64,000 bases of DNA from Planctomycetota bacterium (GTDB taxonomy: Bacteria; Planctomycetota; Planctomycetia; Gemmatales; Gemmataceae): NCBI GenBank assembly GCA_016873095.1, contig VGYC01000013.1:1-64000 (forward strand). Direction: 5' to 3'. Made by a program: the position numbers and the translations under genes. Shown here one piece after another: positions 27,481 through 36,970 of this stretch. How positions within the stretch are numbered: the stretch's first letter is position 1; every line of letters starts with the position of its first letter. The notes beneath the pieces are model-generated. The model did no database searches. It saw nothing but the letters and a program-made list of their open reading frames with translations, and was not told where the DNA came from.

Positions 27481-28764
27481 ATGCGAAATTGCGGACTTGG
27501 TTGTTTCGTATTGTTGCTTGCGTTGCCGTTCGCGCCGGCCAAGGAGACAACGGCGTCGCGCGATTGGCCGCAGTGGCGCGGCCCAGGGCGCGATGGCATT
27601 TCGCGCGAGTCGGGCTTGCTCACGGAATGGCCCAAGGGCGGCCCCAAGCTGCTCTGGAACTCACAAGTAGTCAACAAGGGCAAGAGTGTCGGCACGGGCT
27701 ATTCCAGCGTTTCGGTCGCAAACGGCCGAGTCTTCACGATGGGCGATCATGGCCGCGACGGCTTCGTCTTCGCCCTCGATGAGAAAACCGGCAAGCAATT
27801 GTGGGCGACGCGTATCAGCAACGGGCAAGGCGACGGGCCGCGTTGCACGCCGACGGTGGATGGCGATCGCGTCTATGCTTTGAGCCGGCAGGGGGATCTG
27901 GTCTGCCTCGGCGCCGTCAAGGGAGACGTCCTCTGGAAGGTGAGCTATCAGAAGGACCTCAAAGGCCGCATGATGTCCGGGTGGGACTACAGCGAATCGC
28001 CGCTGATCGATGGTGACAAGCTGATCTGCACTCCCGGAGGCGACGATGCCGCCCTGGTCGCTCTCGACAAACGCACCGGCAAGATCATCTGGAAATCCAA
28101 GATCAGCAACACCGGCGGCTCGGGATATGCATCGGTCGTGGTGGCCGAGGTCGGCGGCATTCGCCAGTACATCACGCTCCTCGGACAAAGCCGCGGCATC
28201 GTCGGCGTCAAGGCCAGCGACGGCACATTCCTGTGGAGCTATAACAAGATGGCCAATGGCACGGCGAACATCCCAACTCCGATCGTGAAGGGTGACCTGG
28301 TATTCTGCTCGACGGGCTACGGAGCGGGTTCCGCCCTGTTGAAGCTGGTCCCGACGGACGACGGTATCGAGGCTCGGGAAGTTTACTTCCTGCGCGGCAA
28401 CGTGCTGCAAAACCACCACGGCGGCATGGTGCTGATCGGCGATTATCTTTATGGTGGCCACGGGCACAACGCCGGCAACCCATTCTGCCTGAACATGGCG
28501 ACCGGCCAGTTTGCCTGGAAACCGGTGCGTGGCGCGGGCGGCGGTTCGGCGGCCGTTGTCTATGCCGACGGCAAGCTGTATTTTCGCTATGAAGATAACG
28601 TCATGGCCCTCGTGGAGGCGAATCCTTCCGGCTACAAGCTTGCCAGTCGCTTTGCGCTGCCCGGTTCGCTTGGCACGGGCTGGCAGGTTCCCGTTGTCGT
28701 GCACGGCAAGATGTTCATTCGTGGACAGAACCAGATCCTTTGCTACGATGTGAAGGCGCGCTGA
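27481..28764 (+). CDS. Secreted PQQ-type beta-propeller protein
   Basis: A 427-residue exported protein. After a signal peptide (about residues 1-20) it reads WPQWRGPGRDGIS, the usual opening of planctomycete PQQ-like (quinoprotein/WD40-type) beta-propellers, then repeated blades such as VFALDEKTGKQLWAT, LVALDKRTGKIIWKS and GVKASDGTFLWSY. No PQQ-binding Cys pair or catalytic Asp-Glu is evident, so it may be a structural or sensor propeller and not a dehydrogenase. ATG 27481 is chosen as the one in front of the signal peptide; GGAG lies about nine bases upstream. The stop is two bases before the SoxD-like start. Confidence 0.87.
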   Translation: MRNCGLGCFVLLLALPFAPAKETTASRDWPQWRGPGRDGISRESGLLTEWPKGGPKLLWNSQVVNKGKSVGTGYSSVSVANGRVFTMGDHGRDGFVFALDEKTGKQLWATRISNGQGDGPRCTPTVDGDRVYALSRQGDLVCLGAVKGDVLWKVSYQKDLKGRMMSGWDYSESPLIDGDKLICTPGGDDAALVALDKRTGKIIWKSKISNTGGSGYASVVVAEVGGIRQYITLLGQSRGIVGVKASDGTFLWSYNKMANGTANIPTPIVKGDLVFCSTGYGAGSALLKLVPTDDGIEAREVYFLRGNVLQNHHGGMVLIGDYLYGGHGHNAGNPFCLNMATGQFAWKPVRGAGGGSAAVVYADGKLYFRYEDNVMALVEANPSGYKLASRFALPGSLGTGWQVPVVVHGKMFIRGQNQILCYDVKAR

Positions 28765-28766
28765 GC

Positions 28767-28985
28767 ATGTCATTCCTGTTGCCTTGTCCGAATTGTGGAC
28801 CACGCGATGTCGCCGAGTTCACGCATGGGGGCCAGCTGGGAAACGGCCCTCACAATCTTCCCGAGCCGCAAGAAGAGCGCTGGTTTCATCGCCTGGGTTG
28901 CCGGCGCTGGTTCGTGGCAGTCCGCGATGTGCGTGACAACTCCGTTGCTCACACGCGCTGGCTGGACGAAGATTCTGTCGGGTAG
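28767..28985 (+). CDS. Small SoxD-like (sarcosine oxidase delta) zinc protein
   Basis: A 72-residue protein. It carries the two hallmarks of the SoxD family: CPNCGPRDVAEF with a CxxC pair (Cys7, Cys10) and a downstream WFHRLGCRRWFVAVRD with a third Cys and a His, which together bind zinc in the heterotetrameric sarcosine oxidase. The SoxA, SoxB and SoxG partners are absent in this window. The ATG at 28767 starts two bases after the upstream stop, so translation is probably coupled to the beta-propeller gene. Family members are usually about 90-100 residues; the missing part lies in the middle of the domain. Confidence 0.75.
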   Translation: MSFLLPCPNCGPRDVAEFTHGGQLGNGPHNLPEPQEERWFHRLGCRRWFVAVRDVRDNSVAHTRWLDEDSVG

Positions 28986-29045
28986 CGGGCGGACTTTTGG
29001 GCGGCGGGGCACAACGGATCTCTTGCGAGACTTGCGAGACGAGTG

Positions 29046-29978
29046 ATGGTCGCCCAAAGGCTCCAGCTAGGCGAGACACTGCCCGAGACCTGTCGGCATG
29101 GCGTGATCACGGTCGGCAATTTCGACGGCGTGCATCGCGGGCATCAGCAATTGCTGGCATTGCTGCGCGAGCGGGCCAGGGCCGTCTCCGGCCCGGCCGT
29201 TGTGGTCACGTTCGATCCGCATCCCTTGCAGCTGCTCCGTCCGGCGGACTTCCAGCCGGTGCTGACGACTCTGGTCCACCGCGCGGAATTACTCGAACAG
29301 CACGGTGCGGATCACGTCGTGGTCCTGCAGACCACTCCGGACTTGCTGTATCTCGAAGCATCTGAGTTTTTCGAACGTATCTTGCATCGCTGCCTGGCCG
29401 CGCGCGGACTCGTTGAGGGGCCGAACTTCCTCTTTGGCCGCGACCGCCGCGGGGACATCGGCCTGCTGGGCAAACTGACGCGGCAGGCGAACATGAGCCT
29501 GAGTATCGTCGAGGAATTCACGCTGGCCGGCGTGACCGTGTCCAGCAGTCGTGTCCGCGGGGAACTGGTACGCGGCGACGTCCGGGCGGTGGCACAGTTG
29601 CTCGGCCGACCGTTCCAGATTGCTGGCACCGTCGCGCACGGGCAAAAGCGCGGCCAAGCGCTTGGCTTCCCCACAGCCAATCTCGAAAACGTGGCCACCA
29701 TCGTGCCCGGCGACGGCGTCTACGCCGTCCGCGTGCGGCACCGCGAAAAGATCTGGCCGGGCGCCGCCAACGTCGGCCCCAATCCCACCTTTGGCGAAAA
29801 CGCCCGCAAGGTCGAAGTCCATCTCATCGATTTTGCGGGCAATCTTTACGGCCAGACGCTGGCGATCGATTTCATCGAGCGCATGCGTGGCGTTCAGGAG
29901 TTTGCGAATGCCGCGGAGTTGAGATGCCAGCTCGAACGTGACATCCAGCGATCTCGCACGCTGGCGGCGGGAACGTAG
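29046..29978 (+). CDS. ribF: Bifunctional riboflavin kinase/FAD synthetase
   Basis: A 310-residue cytoplasmic enzyme that phosphorylates riboflavin to FMN and adenylylates FMN to FAD. The N-terminal adenylyltransferase half has GNFDGVHRGH (24-33) and VVTFDPHP. SSSRVRGEL marks the end of that half. The C-terminal riboflavin kinase half has GFPTANLE and NVGPNPTF. The length is typical. The ATG at 29046 is taken as start, directly after an in-frame GTG (29043); the upstream region lacks a strong ribosome-binding site. It precedes, in convergent arrangement, the nif3 operon. Confidence 0.95.
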   Translation: MVAQRLQLGETLPETCRHGVITVGNFDGVHRGHQQLLALLRERARAVSGPAVVVTFDPHPLQLLRPADFQPVLTTLVHRAELLEQHGADHVVVLQTTPDLLYLEASEFFERILHRCLAARGLVEGPNFLFGRDRRGDIGLLGKLTRQANMSLSIVEEFTLAGVTVSSSRVRGELVRGDVRAVAQLLGRPFQIAGTVAHGQKRGQALGFPTANLENVATIVPGDGVYAVRVRHREKIWPGAANVGPNPTFGENARKVEVHLIDFAGNLYGQTLAIDFIERMRGVQEFANAAELRCQLERDIQRSRTLAAGT

Positions 29979-30000
29979 GGAGGGAGCCGCTCACGCTCCG

Positions 30001-31116
30001 CTAGTGCGTCGTCGCTAACCAGTTGACCGGATCGCGCTCCTGCTTGCTGGCCCACACGCACAAATCAGGCCAGGATTTCCGGATGTTGTCTGCGAGCACT
30101 TCAATACCGGGCCGTTCCGTGGCGTAATGACCCGGCAGCAACAAGGCGACATGCTGGCGCTGGGCAGCCAGATACTCGTGAAAGCGCATCTCGCCGGTGA
30201 GGAATACATCGGCGCGAGCAGCGGCTGCATCACTCAAGAAGTCTCCCGCGGCGCCGCATGCCAGCGCGACAGTCTGAACCGAGCGTTTGTCATCACCCAC
30301 AATCTGCACAAGGCCCGCCTTGAGCGCGTGTTTGGTCGCCTGTGCCAGATCGCCAAGGGTCGTGGGCTGCGCGAGCCGGCCGATGCGGCCCAGCCCTGGC
30401 CCCGACTCCCCCGGCCGCAGCGGATACACATCGAATGCGGGTTCTTCGTAGGAGTGGGCGCGACGCATGGCCGCGACCACGCGGTCGGTGGCGCCATCCG
30501 GACAGATCGTCTCCAGCCGAAATTCATTCACATGCTCGCGGCGGCCCTTCTGTCCGAGGGTGGGATTGGATGCGTTCGAGCCGAAGAAAGTACCCATGCC
30601 GCCGAGTCGAAAGCTGCACTGGGCGTATTCGCCGATGTTGCCGGCGCCGGCAGCGAACATCGCATCCGCGACGCGTTCCAGATCGGTCTCCGGAACGAAG
30701 ACGACGATCTTACATTGCCGGAGGTCGCGAGCCGGCCGCAGCGGTTTGACATCAGTGAGATTGAGCCGGCCCGCCAGCAGGTCGTTGATGCCGCCCCTGG
30801 CATTGTCCCACGCCGTATGCGGACTGTGGACGGCAATGCCGGCTGCCAGGAGCGGTAGCAAGACTTGTCCATCAGGAGTGGCGGCGGTAAGGCGCTTGAC
30901 TGCCCGGAACAGGATGGGATGATGCGTCACGATGAGCTGGACATGCTCGGCGACTGCCTCGGCAACGACGGTCGGCGTGACCGTCAAGCATGTCATGAGC
31001 CGCTCGACATTGCTCGCCGGATCACCAAGCAAGAGACCAACGTTGTCCCAGTCGGCGGCAAGAGCCGGCGGCGCGAGGCGATCCAGGAAGCTCGCGATCT
31101 CGGCGACGGTCGGCAT
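30001..31116 (-). CDS. Nif3-like dinuclear metal centre protein
   Basis: A 371-residue protein of the Nif3/YbgI family, which forms toroidal hexamers with a two-metal site in each subunit; the reaction is debated (GTP cyclohydrolase-like or phosphohydrolase). Metal-binding elements are VTHHPILF (His pair), HSPHTAWDN and, near the C-terminus, GHYATERPGIEVL (His and Glu). The insertion between the two halves (about residues 130-230) resembles the PII-like/CutA-type domain in longer members. Its start is three bases downstream of the stop of the small Pro-rich gene, so the two are transcribed and probably translated together. Confidence 0.92.
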   Translation of the reverse strand: MPTVAEIASFLDRLAPPALAADWDNVGLLLGDPASNVERLMTCLTVTPTVVAEAVAEHVQLIVTHHPILFRAVKRLTAATPDGQVLLPLLAAGIAVHSPHTAWDNARGGINDLLAGRLNLTDVKPLRPARDLRQCKIVVFVPETDLERVADAMFAAGAGNIGEYAQCSFRLGGMGTFFGSNASNPTLGQKGRREHVNEFRLETICPDGATDRVVAAMRRAHSYEEPAFDVYPLRPGESGPGLGRIGRLAQPTTLGDLAQATKHALKAGLVQIVGDDKRSVQTVALACGAAGDFLSDAAAARADVFLTGEMRFHEYLAAQRQHVALLLPGHYATERPGIEVLADNIRKSWPDLCVWASKQERDPVNWLATTH

Positions 31117-31119
31117 CGG

Positions 31120-31494
31120 TCAGCCTTTCCGGCTAGGCATGCAGATGATGACCAGGACCAGAACAGAGGCGATCAAGGCCAGCGCGTACTCCAGGGCCGG
31201 TGGCCGGCGCTCGGCAGGAGCTTGCCCGGTGGCGGGCTGACCTGATTGCGGTTGACCCGCTTTGGGTTGGCCCGTCTGTGGTTGCTGACCAGGCTTCGGC
31301 TGGCCAGGATTCGGCTGGCCAGGGTTCGGCTGGCCAGGGTTCGGCTGACCGGGCTGTCCGGCCTTGATTGGCGGCTGTCCAGGGATTTGCCCCGGAGGTT
31401 GAGTGGGGAGAGGCTGCCCCTGTGCGGCCGCGAGCGCGGTGGCCAATCCGGCGACCAGAAACGTTAGGAACAGATGACGGCGACAATGGTTCAT
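31120..31494 (-). CDS. Small exported Gly-Gln-Pro-repeat protein with C-terminal membrane anchor
   Basis: A 124-residue protein with an N-terminal signal peptide (about residues 1-24), a central low-complexity stretch of repeated GQPNP/GQPKP units (about 33-90), and a C-terminal hydrophobic helix (about 101-117) ending in a short basic tail. The arrangement suggests a protein exported and tethered to the membrane, with a flexible extracytoplasmic stalk. No known domain. At DNA level the repeat is made of 15-base units (31288-31352), so its length may vary between strains. It sits between a TIGR02996 protein (25 bases) and nif3 (3 bases). Confidence 0.7.
   Translation of the reverse strand: MNHCRRHLFLTFLVAGLATALAAAQGQPLPTQPPGQIPGQPPIKAGQPGQPNPGQPNPGQPNPGQPKPGQQPQTGQPKAGQPQSGQPATGQAPAERRPPALEYALALIASVLVLVIICMPSRKG
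31288..31352. repeat. 15-base tandem repeat inside the Pro-rich gene
   Basis: Units of the form GGCTGGCCAGGGTTC recur at a strict 15-base spacing, three near-identical and two diverged. They encode GQPNP in the minus-strand protein, so length change by unit keeps the frame. Confidence 0.8.
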
Positions 31495-31519
31495 GGAGAG
31501 GATTATACAGGATCAAGCG

Positions 31520-32320
31520 TCAACCAGCGCCAGCGGCAGTGAGAACGGCAGAAGCCTGAAGGCGACCGGTCTTATCTGTGGCGGGGGCGCGGTAGCCGAA
31601 GCGTTCGAACAGGGCCTGCTGGCCGCGGCAGGTGACGTTGCCGTAACCGACGTAAAGCGCGTTGATGCGATCCATGTACGCCGAGGCCGCCAGCGCGCCG
31701 GCACCGCTGTCTGAGATATTGTTGAAATCCAGAAACAGTTCGCGCAGCCTGCCCAGGTATGGCGAGGAAGCCAGCGCCAGCGCGCCCAGGTCGCCGATGC
31801 CGCAATGCGTGAGGTTCAGTCCTTCAAGTTGTGTCAGGAACGGCGATTGCGCCAGGATCCGGACGCCTGCGTCTCCGAGACGATCGTCGGAAAAGTCAAG
31901 AAAGCGCAGTCGCTTGAGAAATGGACAACCAGCCAGGGCGGCGATGTTGCCTGCCGTGCCATGGATATGCGCCACTTGAATGGGCGCCAGTTGAAAGAGT
32001 CGCTCTGCATACGCAAGAAACGCTTCGGCAGAAAGGGCGATTTCTTCGACGAATCCACAGCGAAAGACCCAGTAGTCGACGAACGGTGCCAGTTCACCCG
32101 CCCAGTCCATTTCATACTCGCCGAGCAATTCGCGCTCGCGCGTCTCCAATTCGCACATGCAGTGCGCCGTTTGCTTGCCGCCGGCCAGCCGCCACTGCAC
32201 GCGGATGAACTCTCCCAGCGGGTTCAGGTGTTCGTCCAGCCAGTCGGCGAATCGCAAGCGTAGCATGTCGTCCTGAGGAAAAGCAAGAATGGATTGAGAA
32301 TATGTGGCAAACGGAGTCAT
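31520..32320 (-). CDS. TIGR02996 repeat-companion protein with leucine-rich repeats
   Basis: A 266-residue protein. It opens with the planctomycete/myxobacterial repeat-companion domain, visible as DDMLRLRFADWLDE and PLGEFIRVQWRL, then continues with leucine-rich-repeat-like units in 24-28-residue spacing (LKRLRFLDFSDDRLGDAGV, LEGLNLTHCGIGDLGA, LRELFLDFNNISDSGAGA). No signal peptide. The ATG at 32320 is preferred, with AAAGGAAA a few bases upstream; an open frame continues upstream into AT-rich sequence that is not protein-like. It heads the three-gene unit ending in nif3. Confidence 0.8.
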   Translation of the reverse strand: MTPFATYSQSILAFPQDDMLRLRFADWLDEHLNPLGEFIRVQWRLAGGKQTAHCMCELETRERELLGEYEMDWAGELAPFVDYWVFRCGFVEEIALSAEAFLAYAERLFQLAPIQVAHIHGTAGNIAALAGCPFLKRLRFLDFSDDRLGDAGVRILAQSPFLTQLEGLNLTHCGIGDLGALALASSPYLGRLRELFLDFNNISDSGAGALAASAYMDRINALYVGYGNVTCRGQQALFERFGYRAPATDKTGRLQASAVLTAAGAG

Positions 32321-32519
32321 GGGATTTCCTTTCCGGGCAATCCTGGAAGCTGAAGTCCTCCAGCTGAATGCCACCAGCTGAGGAACTAAACTGCAAAGTT
32401 GCGACGAAAATGTCAACAAAAAAATCGAGAAAATGAGAAGGCCGGCATTTTGACGCAGTACCGCTCGGCAGCCGCTGCACACAGCAGGTCGCAAAGCGCG
32501 ATCTGCACCGGTGCTGACG

Positions 32520-34226
32520 TCAAGGGAATAGCCCGTGCGGAAGCGCCGTGTCGCACCCGGCGGGCGGCGTGATGCTCAATGCGCGGCTGATGACGGGAAC
32601 AACAGCCTGCGGGGCAATGCGCTCGTCATGTACCCCGGGCCGGATGCCGCCTCCATAGATCAGCAGCGGCACGTGGGTGTCGTATGGATGCGGCGAGCCG
32701 TGGGTTGTCCGGTACGCTGCCAGCCGCGGCGAGATCGGCGGCGACAGCAAGTGATATGGCTGCAGAACAACGACCACGTCGCCGCTGCGCTCCGGATCAA
32801 ATGACTGGCGCACCTGCTCGCGCAGTCCGCTGTTCGCTTCACCTGCGAGGTCAGCACTCGAGAACGCGGCCAGAACTCCGGGTTGAGATCCGAGCCACTC
32901 GGCAAGAGTCCTGCCCACAGCGCCAGTGTCGAGGCCCAGTTCTCTGATGAAGCGGCGATTGAGGTAGATCTGCCCGTTGATCGCCTCTTCGAGCCAGGGC
33001 AGCCCCATCTTGCCGGCGGCGAAGCGCTTGCTCAGAAACGCGATGGCGTCCGTGGTGAGCAATTGCGGCGAAACGCGGCCGGCCTTCTTGCCCGCGGCTT
33101 TGGCCACTTCCGGGATCGGACAAATCCCGTGGTCTGCCGAGATCGCTATCACGTAATTCTCCGCGCCCACCCTGTCATCCAGGTGGTCAAGCAATTCCTT
33201 GACCACGCGATCCGAACGCAGCGTGATGTCGAGCACCTCCTGCGAATCGGGTCCCCAGCAATGGCCAATCAGGTCGTTGCTGGAAAAGCTCAAGCACAGG
33301 AAATCGGTCGCCTGCCCCTGGCCGAGCTTCTCTGCATCGATGGCGATCTTGGCGAGTTCGAGCAACATCTGGTTGCCATAAGGCGTGTTGAGCATCGCCT
33401 GGTAATAGTCTTGGCCAGGCTTTTTCAGGCCGCCGTTGGTGGGATGCGGAAATGTTTGACCCTGGTCGTAGCCGATTCCCTCAGCGGCCACGTTGTCCGG
33501 ACCGGAATGGCGAGCGTAATCCAGTTTCGGCAGCAACCGGTCCCAATCGTGGTCGAAGAACGAATCCGCCCGGGCACCGCGATTGAAGTCCGTCACCCAG
33601 CGCGGCAGCGCGTCGGTGTAATACGAGGACGAGACGAAGGCGCCGGCACTGGTGCTGAACCAGCAACAGATGGCCCGCAGCGCCGCCAGCAGGATTGCCG
33701 AGCGGTCCTTGAGGGAGAGCGACACAACGCGCGACTTGCCCTTGCTGGCGTCCAGCAAGGCATCGCCCAGGGACGGCTGACGGCGACGCAACGGCGCGGC
33801 ACCATGAAGCGCCTTTGCAGAATGAGCCGGCGCCGGTATGGGCCGATGCTGCTCGGACAGCACCGCGGGCACGAGGTCGGCTTTTTCGCGATCGTACCAT
33901 TCATTGGCGATGATGCCATGCCGGGACGGCGACGTCCCGGTTACCAGTGACGCATGCCCCGGCCCGGTGATTGTCGCGGCATAAGGATAATGGCAGTTCG
34001 TGAACCAGGCGCCTTCCTTCATCAACCGGCGAAAGCCGCCCTCGACAAAGAGCTTGTCCCACTTGCCGAGATAATCTCCACGCAACTGGTCGAAGACAAT
34101 CAGCACGGCCAGACGAACCTTTGGTTGTTGCGCCGGCGTTCCCTTCTTGCCGATCAGAAAAAAGCCAGCCGTCGCCGCCACGGCAGCGACGATCAACACC
34201 CCCAGAACTAGCGGCCGCTTCAGCAT
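32520..34226 (-). CDS. Exported alkaline phosphatase-superfamily (PafA-like) phosphatase
   Basis: A 568-residue protein with an N-terminal anchor or signal (about residues 5-26) and a phosphatase/phosphodiesterase core. The nucleophile region is [17 protein letters not shown], with Thr in the nucleophile position as in PafA-type enzymes. Metal-binding stretches are [12 protein letters not shown] (first Asp), [14 protein letters not shown] (Asp and His) and ISADHGI (Asp-His); another His near [14 protein letters not shown] closes the site. It should hydrolyse phosphomonoesters in the periplasm. The segment [10 protein letters not shown] around residue 185 looks slightly eroded compared with relatives. 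Its start codon overlaps the end of the PEP-hydrolase-like gene by seven bases. Confidence 0.88.
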   Translation of the reverse strand: MLKRPLVLGVLIVAAVAATAGFFLIGKKGTPAQQPKVRLAVLIVFDQLRGDYLGKWDKLFVEGGFRRLMKEGAWFTNCHYPYAATITGPGHASLVTGTSPSRHGIIANEWYDREKADLVPAVLSEQHRPIPAPAHSAKALHGAAPLRRRQPSLGDALLDASKGKSRVVSLSLKDRSAILLAALRAICCWFSTSAGAFVSSSYYTDALPRWVTDFNRGARADSFFDHDWDRLLPKLDYARHSGPDNVAAEGIGYDQGQTFPHPTNGGLKKPGQDYYQAMLNTPYGNQMLLELAKIAIDAEKLGQGQATDFLCLSFSSNDLIGHCWGPDSQEVLDITLRSDRVVKELLDHLDDRVGAENYVIAISADHGICPIPEVAKAAGKKAGRVSPQLLTTDAIAFLSKRFAAGKMGLPWLEEAINGQIYLNRRFIRELGLDTGAVGRTLAEWLGSQPGVLAAFSSADLAGEANSGLREQVRQSFDPERSGDVVVVLQPYHLLSPPISPRLAAYRTTHGSPHPYDTHVPLLIYGGGIRPGVHDERIAPQAVVPVISRALSITPPAGCDTALPHGLFP

Positions 34227-35053
34227 GCATCCAGCCCCTTGAAACGCCGGACGCAGGCAGTGATGGCCAGTTCGGTCGGCAGCCGTTCAATGCTGGAGGC
34301 TCCGAAGAAACCGGCCACGCCATGTGTATTCTTGAGGATGTGCTGGGCATCCTCCGGCTCGGAGATCGGCCCGCCGTGGCACAGCACCAGGATGTCGGAC
34401 CTCACCTTGTGGGCGGCGTCGCAGAGCGCCTGCACGCGCGTGGCGGCCTCGTCCAGCGTCATGGCCGTTTGCGCGCCGATCGAGCCCTTCGTCGTGAGAC
34501 CCATGTGCGGGATGAGTACATCCGCCCCGGCGCGGGCCATGTCGCGGGCCTCGTCTTCAGTGAACACATAGGGACAGGTCAGCAAGCCTAGCTCATGTGC
34601 CTGGCGGATCATGTCCACTTCGAGGCCATAGCCCATGCCCGTCTCTTCCAGGTTCTGGCGAAACTTGCCGTCGTAGAGACCGACGGTGGGAAAGTTCTGC
34701 ACGCCGCTGAAGCCGGCGGCCTGGACGTCGCGGAGGAAGAGCTTCATGATGCGGAACGGATCCGTGCCGCACACGCCGGCCAGCACCGGCGTGTCGCGGA
34801 CGATCGGCAAGACCTCGCGGGCCATGTCCATGACGATCTGGTTGGCATCACCATAGGGCATCATGCCGGACAGGCTGCCACGGCCGGCCATGCGGAACCG
34901 CCCGGAGTTATAGATGATGATGAGATCGATGCCCCCCGCTTCGGCGCACTTGGCGCTGATGCCGGTGCCGGCTCCGCCGCCGATGATCGGCCTGCCCGCA
35001 GTCACCTGGCGGCGCAAACGTTCCAGACATTGCTCGCGTGTGAAGAGGCTCAT
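34220..35053 (-). CDS. Phosphoenolpyruvate hydrolase-like TIM-barrel protein
   Basis: A 277-residue cytoplasmic TIM-barrel protein of the PEP_hydrolase family (PF09370 type). Characteristic segments: [67 protein letters not shown] and [11 protein letters not shown]. Relatives cleave phosphonopyruvate- or PEP-like compounds or serve as signal-transduction domains in fungi; the substrate here is unknown. It overlaps the following phosphatase gene by seven bases, indicating translational coupling and suggesting the two handle related phosphorylated compounds. Confidence 0.88.
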   Translation of the reverse strand: MSLFTREQCLERLRRQVTAGRPIIGGGAGTGISAKCAEAGGIDLIIIYNSGRFRMAGRGSLSGMMPYGDANQIVMDMAREVLPIVRDTPVLAGVCGTDPFRIMKLFLRDVQAAGFSGVQNFPTVGLYDGKFRQNLEETGMGYGLEVDMIRQAHELGLLTCPYVFTEDEARDMARAGADVLIPHMGLTTKGSIGAQTAMTLDEAATRVQALCDAAHKVRSDILVLCHGGPISEPEDAQHILKNTHGVAGFFGASSIERLPTELAITACVRRFKGLDAC

Positions 35054-35205
35054 GCAGTTTTCGTGAGGAACTCGACCCGGTCGCCGCTGGCAAGATTATC
35101 GGCAAGAGAGTCTTATGACAACCAGAATCACCGGACGCGAGGACTTCGACATGGCGACCCTGGCGACGGCCGAGGTGTATCGCTATTGTTGCAGAACCGA
35201 GCGCG

Positions 35206-35237
35206 CAAAAGAACAGGACGGGCTGCGAAGCCCGTCC
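35206..35237 (-). terminator. Rho-independent terminator of the TraB-family gene
   Basis: Perfect 9-bp stem (35216-35224 and 35229-35237, GGACGGGCT) around a four-base loop. Read on the minus strand it is followed by TGTTCTTTT. It lies about 22 bases beyond the TraB-family stop codon. Confidence 0.85.
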
Positions 35238-35259
35238 CACGATGGCCGACCATGGTGGA

Positions 35260-36252
35260 TTACTTGCGGCGGGTCATCTGCTCAACCAGGAAGCGTAGCA
35301 GCACTTCTTCCAGGCCGCGCTCGCGCAGGCGCAGGTCCCAGGCTTCGTGCCACTGGGATGAGGCTGGTCGCAGGTCCAGTTCCTCGCGAAGGCGAGCCTC
35401 GAAGTCGGCCATGTGACCGGCGCCGTAGAAGATGGCGATCTTCTTCTTGCCACGGGCCAGTTCCTTGTGCAGGACCTTCATGGCTGCCTTGTTGCGGTCG
35501 GTGATCAGAATGGTGTTGAGCGTCTTGCCCAGTCCGCCCTCCGGGGAGCCCATGGCGGCAAGCTGCTCGGCCATGAGGCGCTTCAACTTCGATGGCGCCG
35601 CCGAGTCGGTCAACAGCGACATCAGATCGCTCGCGTCCTCGCTGAACGATCTGGCCGGACGGCGGTCCGGCTCCTGGGCCTTGAGGTTCTGCTGTCGCAG
35701 CAAGTCGACGGCCACGCTGAGCGCGATCGTCAGACCGTCGTCGCCGCGCTTCTTGACAGTTTCGGCGATCTCGTCCGGTGACAGGTCGGCATGCACGAAG
35801 TTCTTCGCCGTGTAGTCGATCAGGCTGGTCTGCGACTCCAGGTCCAGGACGGTGCTGGCGATTCTCTGCACCATGGCCAGCGGATTGCTGGTGGAGCTGC
35901 GGCCGCCCTTGGGAATCCGCGTCCCTTTCTCCGCGACCAGTTCGTACAGGACCACGTCGTAGTCCTCGAAGAGATCGTTGAGCTTCTGGTAATAGTGCCG
36001 TTCGCCGAGATGGACGACGCTGACGAGATCGATGGCGACGTCGCCTTCGCGCAAGGCCGGCCGGTAACGGACCACGGCCGTCTCCAGCGCCAGCGGCTCC
36101 CCCTGCTTGTCGCGGCGAATCCGCAGAAACGGAGTCGCCGCCTCCTTCTTGATCGCCGGCTTCCCGGCGCCTTTCAGTTCATCCGCAACGGCCAGGCCCG
36201 GACGATCCAGAACAAATAACCCCGCCAGGAGTACCAGGACATTCCTCTTCAT
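35260..36252 (-). CDS. TraB/GumN-family protein with signal peptide
   Basis: A 330-residue protein. A signal peptide or N-terminal anchor (about residues 1-20) is followed by a TraB/PrgY-type domain: IDLVSVVHLGERHYYQKLND contains the conserved His after a hydrophobic strand, VVLYELVA the conserved Glu, and FYGAGHMADFEARL the second GxGH motif. Those residues are proposed to bind metal for a protease-like activity related to the Tiki/EreA group. Two adjacent Met codons are possible starts (36255 and 36252); AAGGTGG lies just upstream and fits the second better. It ends at a strong hairpin terminator. Confidence 0.78.
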   Translation of the reverse strand: MKRNVLVLLAGLFVLDRPGLAVADELKGAGKPAIKKEAATPFLRIRRDKQGEPLALETAVVRYRPALREGDVAIDLVSVVHLGERHYYQKLNDLFEDYDVVLYELVAEKGTRIPKGGRSSTSNPLAMVQRIASTVLDLESQTSLIDYTAKNFVHADLSPDEIAETVKKRGDDGLTIALSVAVDLLRQQNLKAQEPDRRPARSFSEDASDLMSLLTDSAAPSKLKRLMAEQLAAMGSPEGGLGKTLNTILITDRNKAAMKVLHKELARGKKKIAIFYGAGHMADFEARLREELDLRPASSQWHEAWDLRLRERGLEEVLLRFLVEQMTRRK

Positions 36253-36481
36253 CATGCCACCTTTTGCTTCAGGAAAAAATTGCGGGCGCGAAGTTCGCCT
36301 GGAAGTGTATTCGCCTGTCGCGGCGGGAGATTTTTGATCCGGCCCGCATGTCGGTTTTTCGTACAGTGTAGAGTGCAACCGGGCCGGTGCGGCGGGTCGT
36401 TCGGCGGCGGCGAACCGTCGCGGATGGCGGTGATGTCGGCCTGATCGGCGTGACGGCGTGTTGCCCCTTGAACGCAACCTC

Positions 36482-36910
36482 ATGGCCCGGCACGAGGCCA
36501 CCTACCACGTCACCGTCGAGGTCTCGTCGGCTGCACTGCTTGGCCGTACTCCGGGGCTGGTGCGAGTGGAGGGCCGGGTGGTCGAGTTGTTCCGGACCGA
36601 CGGAAGGCTCCGGGTGGGGGACCCAGTCACGTTCGTCGAGGCTGTCACGCGCCCCGGCGACGAGATCCCTTGCGGGGGCACGCGCTGGAAGGGCTGCGAC
36701 GAGGTGCTTGCCGCCGGGTTCATCGAAGCATTCCTGGATGGCGAGCCGCCGGACTGCGCGGTCGCCCTCTGGCAGAGCGAGGTGGTGCCGTCTCCGACCG
36801 CGGTGCCTCGGATGCAGGGGCGATTCCCGCTGGTCGCCCTCCGCGAGCAGAAGCGGCGGGCGTTAGCCGAGCGGGGGCGGTGGGGCTCGTGGTGGTGGCC
36901 TTTTGGATGA
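36482..36910 (+). CDS. Hypothetical protein, about 142 residues
   Basis: Not recognised. The translation has protein-like character: a beta-rich start (ATYHVTVEVSSAALLGRTPG, then VRVEGRVVELFRTDGRLRVG), a segment DEVLAAGFIEAFLDGEPPDC and an Arg/Trp-rich end. No signal peptide or membrane span. The ATG at 36482 is preferred but without a clear ribosome-binding site. An overlapping frame (36387-36866) is Arg/Ser-rich and is a shadow. It stands 60 bases before the DUF1501 gene; GC content is very high. Confidence 0.5.
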   Translation: MARHEATYHVTVEVSSAALLGRTPGLVRVEGRVVELFRTDGRLRVGDPVTFVEAVTRPGDEIPCGGTRWKGCDEVLAAGFIEAFLDGEPPDCAVALWQSEVVPSPTAVPRMQGRFPLVALREQKRRALAERGRWGSWWWPFG

Positions 36911-36970
36911 GCCCGCGCTGCCGAAACGTAAGCATTTGCATCTTCCCACGATTCCGGTTACGTTATCTCC

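Noticed and set aside
36387-36866. Alternative frame over the 142-residue hypothetical gene
   Set aside because: Arg/Ser/Gly-rich composition typical of a shifted frame; the other frame has normal protein-like composition.
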